From assembly GCF_006376675.1 (NCBI RefSeq), contig NZ_VEWK01000009.1:162004-226003 (forward strand): a stretch of DNA of 64,000 nt. The letters run 5' to 3'. How positions within the stretch are numbered: position 1 is the stretch's first letter; each line of letters starts with the position of its first letter. Both the position numbers and the translations under genes were made by a program. Shown here in pieces: positions 60,923-64,000 of this stretch. The stretch comes from Brucella pecoris (GTDB lineage Bacteria; Pseudomonadota; Alphaproteobacteria; Rhizobiales; Rhizobiaceae). The notes under the pieces were generated by a model. The model was not told where the DNA came from. It saw only the letters and a list, made by a program, of their open reading frames with translations, and searched no databases.

Positions 60923-62122
60923 ATGAGAAAGAGACTACCCGTTACGGTCTTGTCCGGCTTTCTTGGGGCCGGGAAGACGACACTACTCAATCACGTGCTC
61001 AATAATCGCGAGAACCGCCGCGTCGCGGTGATCGTCAATGATATGAGTGAGGTGAATATAGATGCTACCCTCGTTCGTGAAGGCGGCGCCAATCTCTCCC
61101 GGACGGATGAACAGTTGGTCGAAATGACCAACGGCTGCATTTGCTGCACTTTGCGCGATGACCTCCTCAAGGAAGTTTCGCAACTGGCAGCCCAGGGACG
61201 CTTCGATTATCTGCTGATCGAATCGACCGGCATAGCCGAGCCATTGCCCGTCGCCGCCACGTTTGAATTTCGCGACGACAAGGGCAACAGTCTTTCGGAT
61301 GTCGCCCGGCTCGATACAATGGTGACGGTTGTGGATGCCGCCAATCTGCTGAAGGATTATGCGTCGAGTGACTTTCTGCGCGATCGCGGCGAATCGCTTG
61401 GAGAGGATGACGAGCGCACGCTTGTCGACCTTCTGGTCGAACAGATCGAGTTTGCCGATGTCGTCGTGCTGAACAAGATATCGGCGGCTTCAAAAGAGGA
61501 GCGCGATCTGGCTCATAAGGTCATCCGCTCGCTCAATCCCGATGCCCGCATTGAGGAGGTCGATTTCGGCGAAGTGTCGCTCGACGCCATACTGGACACA
61601 AAGCTCTTCGACTTCAACAAGGCACATGAGCATCCGCTCTGGTACAAGGAGCTGCATGGCTTTGCCTCGCACACGCCAGAGACCGAGGAATACGGGGTGC
61701 GCTCCTTTGTCTATCGCGCGCGGCGTCCCTTTGATCCCGAAAGGTTTCAGTCGTTCATCGACAAGGGCTGGCCGGGCGTTGTGCGGGCGAAAGGCTTCTT
61801 CTGGCTTGCGACACGGCCCGATTTTGTCGGTGAAATCAGTCAGGCTGGCGCTTTGGTGCGCACCGGAAAGAGGGGTCGCTGGTGGTCATCCGTGCCGAAG
61901 CAATACTGGCCGGGGGAACCTGAATGGCAGCGCGCCATGGAGCCCTATTTCCATAAGGTATGGGGGGATCGACGTCAGGAGATCGTTTTCATCGGTATCG
62001 ATCCAATGCAGGAAGATGCACTCATCGATGCGCTGGACCAGTGTCTCCTTGGGGAAGAAAACTTTGCACCGGAGCGCTGGTCGGGGCTGAACGATCCGTT
62101 CCCGAACTGGTCGGCCGCCTGA
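60923..62122 (+). CDS. COG0523 (CobW-type) metallochaperone GTPase, zinc-limited form
   Basis: The 399-residue protein has the P-loop GFLGAGKTT at residues 12-20, the CxCC metal motif GCICC at 71-75 (Cys72, 74, 75), ESTGIAEP, LNKIS-type VVLNKI and a C-terminal CobW domain with RSFVYRARRPFDPERFQSF. Members delivering zinc under limitation are called ZigA or YciC. It lies 30 bp after the DUF4198 gene under the same Zur-type site. It probably supplies zinc to client enzymes at low zinc. Confidence 0.92.
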   Translation: MRKRLPVTVLSGFLGAGKTTLLNHVLNNRENRRVAVIVNDMSEVNIDATLVREGGANLSRTDEQLVEMTNGCICCTLRDDLLKEVSQLAAQGRFDYLLIESTGIAEPLPVAATFEFRDDKGNSLSDVARLDTMVTVVDAANLLKDYASSDFLRDRGESLGEDDERTLVDLLVEQIEFADVVVLNKISAASKEERDLAHKVIRSLNPDARIEEVDFGEVSLDAILDTKLFDFNKAHEHPLWYKELHGFASHTPETEEYGVRSFVYRARRPFDPERFQSFIDKGWPGVVRAKGFFWLATRPDFVGEISQAGALVRTGKRGRWWSSVPKQYWPGEPEWQRAMEPYFHKVWGDRRQEIVFIGIDPMQEDALIDALDQCLLGEENFAPERWSGLNDPFPNWSAA

Positions 62123-62125
62123 CGC

Positions 62126-62557
62126 CTATTCTGACAGTGAGGCTATATCCATGGCCTTGTTGTCAGCGAGAGTTCGATGATCCAGAACGCTGGCGATGGC
62201 TTCGCGCACATCGAGCATCATCTGGCGAACCTCGCATTCGTCCTCATCGCAGTCGTCGCAGGGGCGATAGTCTGTCTTGCTGGCGCAAGCGATGGGGGCA
62301 AGCGCGCCGTCGAGCGCGCGGATGATATTGCCAATGGCAATCTCGTTGGCCGGTCGGGCAAGGCAGAAGCCACCACCCTTGCCTTTGCGACTCAGAACAA
62401 AACCGGCATTGCGAAGCTCGGTGAAAATATTGTCGAGAAACTTGCGCGGTATATGGTGTTTTTCGGCGATCTCGCTGGCCGAAACCAGATGTCCATCTGT
62501 AACGCCCGCCAGATGCACCATGGCTTTCAGGCCATATTTGCCCTTTTTGGTCAGCAT
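62126..62557 (-). CDS. Rrf2 family transcriptional regulator with a four-cysteine region
   Basis: From ATG 62557 (AGGGGTGG upstream) the product has 143 residues. It is an Rrf2 winged-helix: LTKKGKYGLKAMVHLAG, SASEIAEKHHIPRKFLDNIFTELRNAGFVLS and GKGGGFCLARPANEI. The C-terminal half has Cys91, Cys100, Cys103 and Cys108, a cluster that could hold a 2Fe-2S or 4Fe-4S group, but the spacing differs from IscR (about C-x5-C-x5-C) and RirA. It is convergent with the COG0523 gene, four bases apart. Target genes unknown. Confidence 0.87.
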   Translation of the reverse strand: MLTKKGKYGLKAMVHLAGVTDGHLVSASEIAEKHHIPRKFLDNIFTELRNAGFVLSRKGKGGGFCLARPANEIAIGNIIRALDGALAPIACASKTDYRPCDDCDEDECEVRQMMLDVREAIASVLDHRTLADNKAMDIASLSE

Positions 62558-62744
62558 GCCACCCCTGTGGAGCATTTCCTCGAAGAACGGAAACCGTTTC
62601 CGCCCGGAAATGCATGAAGAGAATCCGCAACAAACGCCGCCGTTAAAAACGGCGCCGCTTTATAAGTTCAGGTCAAAGCCCGTATATAAGAAGTTAGGGG
62701 GTAAACCCCGCCGCGACAAGTCTTTTCGCCGCGACGACATCGGT

Positions 62745-62780
62745 CCGAAAATCGGGATCGATTTTCGGAAAGCACGATGC
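62745..62780. repeat. CGAAAATCG-type mosaic palindrome, copy 2
   Basis: Arms CCGAAAATCG/CGATTTTCGG followed by AAAGCACGATGC. Matches copy 1 at 56409. Located in the 284-bp gap between the Rrf2 gene and the sugar kinase. Confidence 0.75.
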
Positions 62781-62841
62781 ATAGATTCAATAGTTTGGAG
62801 CGTCCTTTGTGAGTCCATAAGGATAGGTGGCGCTTTGGCGG

Positions 62842-63723
62842 TCAACCTCGTCCGTTTGTCAGCAAGGCGAGCGATAAAGCTCCTTGCAACGCATCACCAA
62901 GCGCGGGTCGAAAGAGCTCACGATGCGGAAGAAATGGCAGCGCTGCATAGGATAAGGCGAGGCCCCCCGTCAGGCTGAACCGGCCAAGCGTCTCTATGTC
63001 GAGCCGTTCCAGGCCGCGGGCGATGTAAGTGCAGGCGCGCTGCAGGATCAGGATGCCGAGCGCATCGCCCTTATGCGCATAATTGAAAACGGTAGGAGCG
63101 AAGGCCGCATAATCTGCAGCCGTCGCCGAGCGCGAAAAGGTGATGATCCGGCGCAGGTCACCGTCGAACCGTGTCAGTATGGCATCTACGAGTTCCGTGC
63201 GTTCGGCCATGGCGTCCAGAGCAAGCAAGGTCTCCTCGAGAAGTTCGCGACCAAGCCATGCGCCGCCTGCATGATCGCTCAACATGAAGCCGCGACCGCC
63301 GACAATCTCGAATGCATCTCGTTTCCGTTTGACGAAGACCGAGCCGGTGCCGAGAATAACGACCGCACCGTCTTCATGACTGAGCGCACCTTGCAGGGCA
63401 GAAACTGCGTCGGAAACGATCTTCACTTTGCCGAAGGGGAGGCTGTGTTCCACGCGGTCCTTGTCGACAAGCGAATTTGCGCCTGCGAGCCCGAGCACGG
63501 CGCAGGTTTCCTTCAATATAGAGACATCCAGTCCGGCATCGTCCGCAGCCAGTGTCGCCGCGCGCATGATATTATCCAGTGCCGTTGCCGGGTCAGCCCC
63601 GATATTGGCCGGACCGCTTGTGCCCCGGCCTACGGGGTTGCCATTGCCGTCGGCAAGCAGCGCCCGGCACCCCGTGCCACCGCCATCGACTGCCAGAATA
63701 TAGGGCATAGGCTTCATGCTCAT
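62842..63723 (-). CDS. BadF/BadG/BcrA-type sugar kinase, probably N-acetylglucosamine kinase
   Basis: The 293-residue protein opens with ILAVDGGGTGCRALLADGNGN (phosphate-1 loop) and contains GLAGAN, IVSDAVSALQGALSHEDGAVVILGTGSVF (phosphate-2) and DHAGGAWLGRELL, SLTGGLALSYAALPF (adenosine motif). This is the ASKHA fold of eukaryotic-type GlcNAc kinase and bacterial relatives. The substrate is likely an amino sugar. In-frame ATGs at 63723, 63717 and 63708 are alternative starts. Confidence 0.87.
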   Translation of the reverse strand: MSMKPMPYILAVDGGGTGCRALLADGNGNPVGRGTSGPANIGADPATALDNIMRAATLAADDAGLDVSILKETCAVLGLAGANSLVDKDRVEHSLPFGKVKIVSDAVSALQGALSHEDGAVVILGTGSVFVKRKRDAFEIVGGRGFMLSDHAGGAWLGRELLEETLLALDAMAERTELVDAILTRFDGDLRRIITFSRSATAADYAAFAPTVFNYAHKGDALGILILQRACTYIARGLERLDIETLGRFSLTGGLALSYAALPFLPHRELFRPALGDALQGALSLALLTNGRG

Positions 63724-63890
63724 TCATCCAATTGTCATAGCTGCTGTTGGGCTGCTGCTGGGCTGCTGTTGGCAAAGTGTCATGGATTCGTCGCAACTGT
63801 TCGAATCGCCAGTTTTTCGCGGTTGATATTTGGTTAAAAAGGACCATATTGTCTGTGGAAAGAAAATTCCTGAATTTTTTCGAAACTGCG

Positions 63891-63919
63891 TTGACAGTTT
63901 GGAATGATGGGGTCTATAT
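63891..63919 (+). promoter_or_regulatory. Outward-facing consensus promoter at the right edge
   Basis: TTGACA at 63891-63896, 17-base spacer, CTATAT at 63914-63919, matching the strong rhizobial housekeeping promoter pattern (CTTGAC-N17-CTATAT). It points to the right, out of the window, with no ORF of note starting before 64000, so a structural RNA or a gene with a long leader may follow. Confidence 0.7.
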
Positions 63920-64000
63920 GGCGCCACAACGAGGGCGGCGACGCTGCTAGCGGCAGACTGGTTCGTCCCTTGAGTTGGTTGATTGAGTTTGGCGGTTATG

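Overview
The window looks like the second chromosome of a Brucellaceae member (Alphaproteobacteria, Hyphomicrobiales), most likely a motile Ochrobactrum-type Brucella. The grounds are a full rhizobial-style flagellar gene set (motB-motC-motD, motE, flaF, flbT), a VjbR-type LuxR regulator, an FtcR-type flagellar regulator, an octamer tandem repeat of the kind used to type Brucella, and Rhizobiales-type intergenic palindromes. No database search was possible; family names rest on motifs, lengths and gene order.

Layout. (1) 1-8295: a cell-surface polysaccharide locus. It has the end of a membrane protein, a DUF6492-like glycosyltransferase, a WecG/TagA/CpsF transferase and a GT-B transferase on the minus strand. 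Facing away are a GT2 transferase, an O-antigen-polymerase/ligase-type protein and a Gfo/Idh/MocA oxidoreductase; a second oxidoreductase and a MOSC protein follow. (2) 8557-14216: 6-phosphogluconate dehydrogenase with a clear terminator, then a four-gene ABC importer (binding protein, two permeases, ATPase). (3) 14628-18532: an EmrAB-type efflux pair with a divergent TetR regulator and two matching palindromic operators. (4) 18777-56049: vjbR followed by about 37 kb of flagellar genes in nearly continuous order. A minus-strand operon (motA, fliM, DUF6468, fliN, fliG, flhB, unknown) diverges from a long plus-strand run (DUF1217, flgF, fliI ... fliP), then flagellin, fliF to motD, ftcR, and flgE to fliR with accessory genes. 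(5) 56037-62122: a PilZ protein and a zinc-homeostasis block (znuC-znuB-zur, divergent znuA, a DUF4198 secreted protein and a COG0523 GTPase) with two matching Zur-type palindromes. (6) 62126-64000: an Rrf2 regulator, a BadF/NagK-type sugar kinase and an outward-facing promoter at the right edge.

The flagellar genes would supply the export gate (flhA, flhB, fliP, fliQ, fliR), ATPase apparatus (fliI plus FliH- and FliJ-like proteins), MS/C ring (fliF, fliG, fliM, fliN), stator (motA-motE), rod, rings and hook (flgB-flgL, fliE), flagellin, and the regulators ftcR, flaF and flbT. No chemotaxis genes, fliD/fliS or fliO were recognised.

The most interesting structural signals are: a ~141-bp inverted-repeat element inserted exactly at the flgA/flgI junction and again at fliQ/flhA; an eight-copy 8-bp VNTR between the flagellar orf and flgB; a perfect TTAA-N7-TTAA (CtrA-type) box upstream of ftcR, whose receiver domain has Glu where the phospho-Asp is expected; and His-rich tracts on four proteins of the zinc block.
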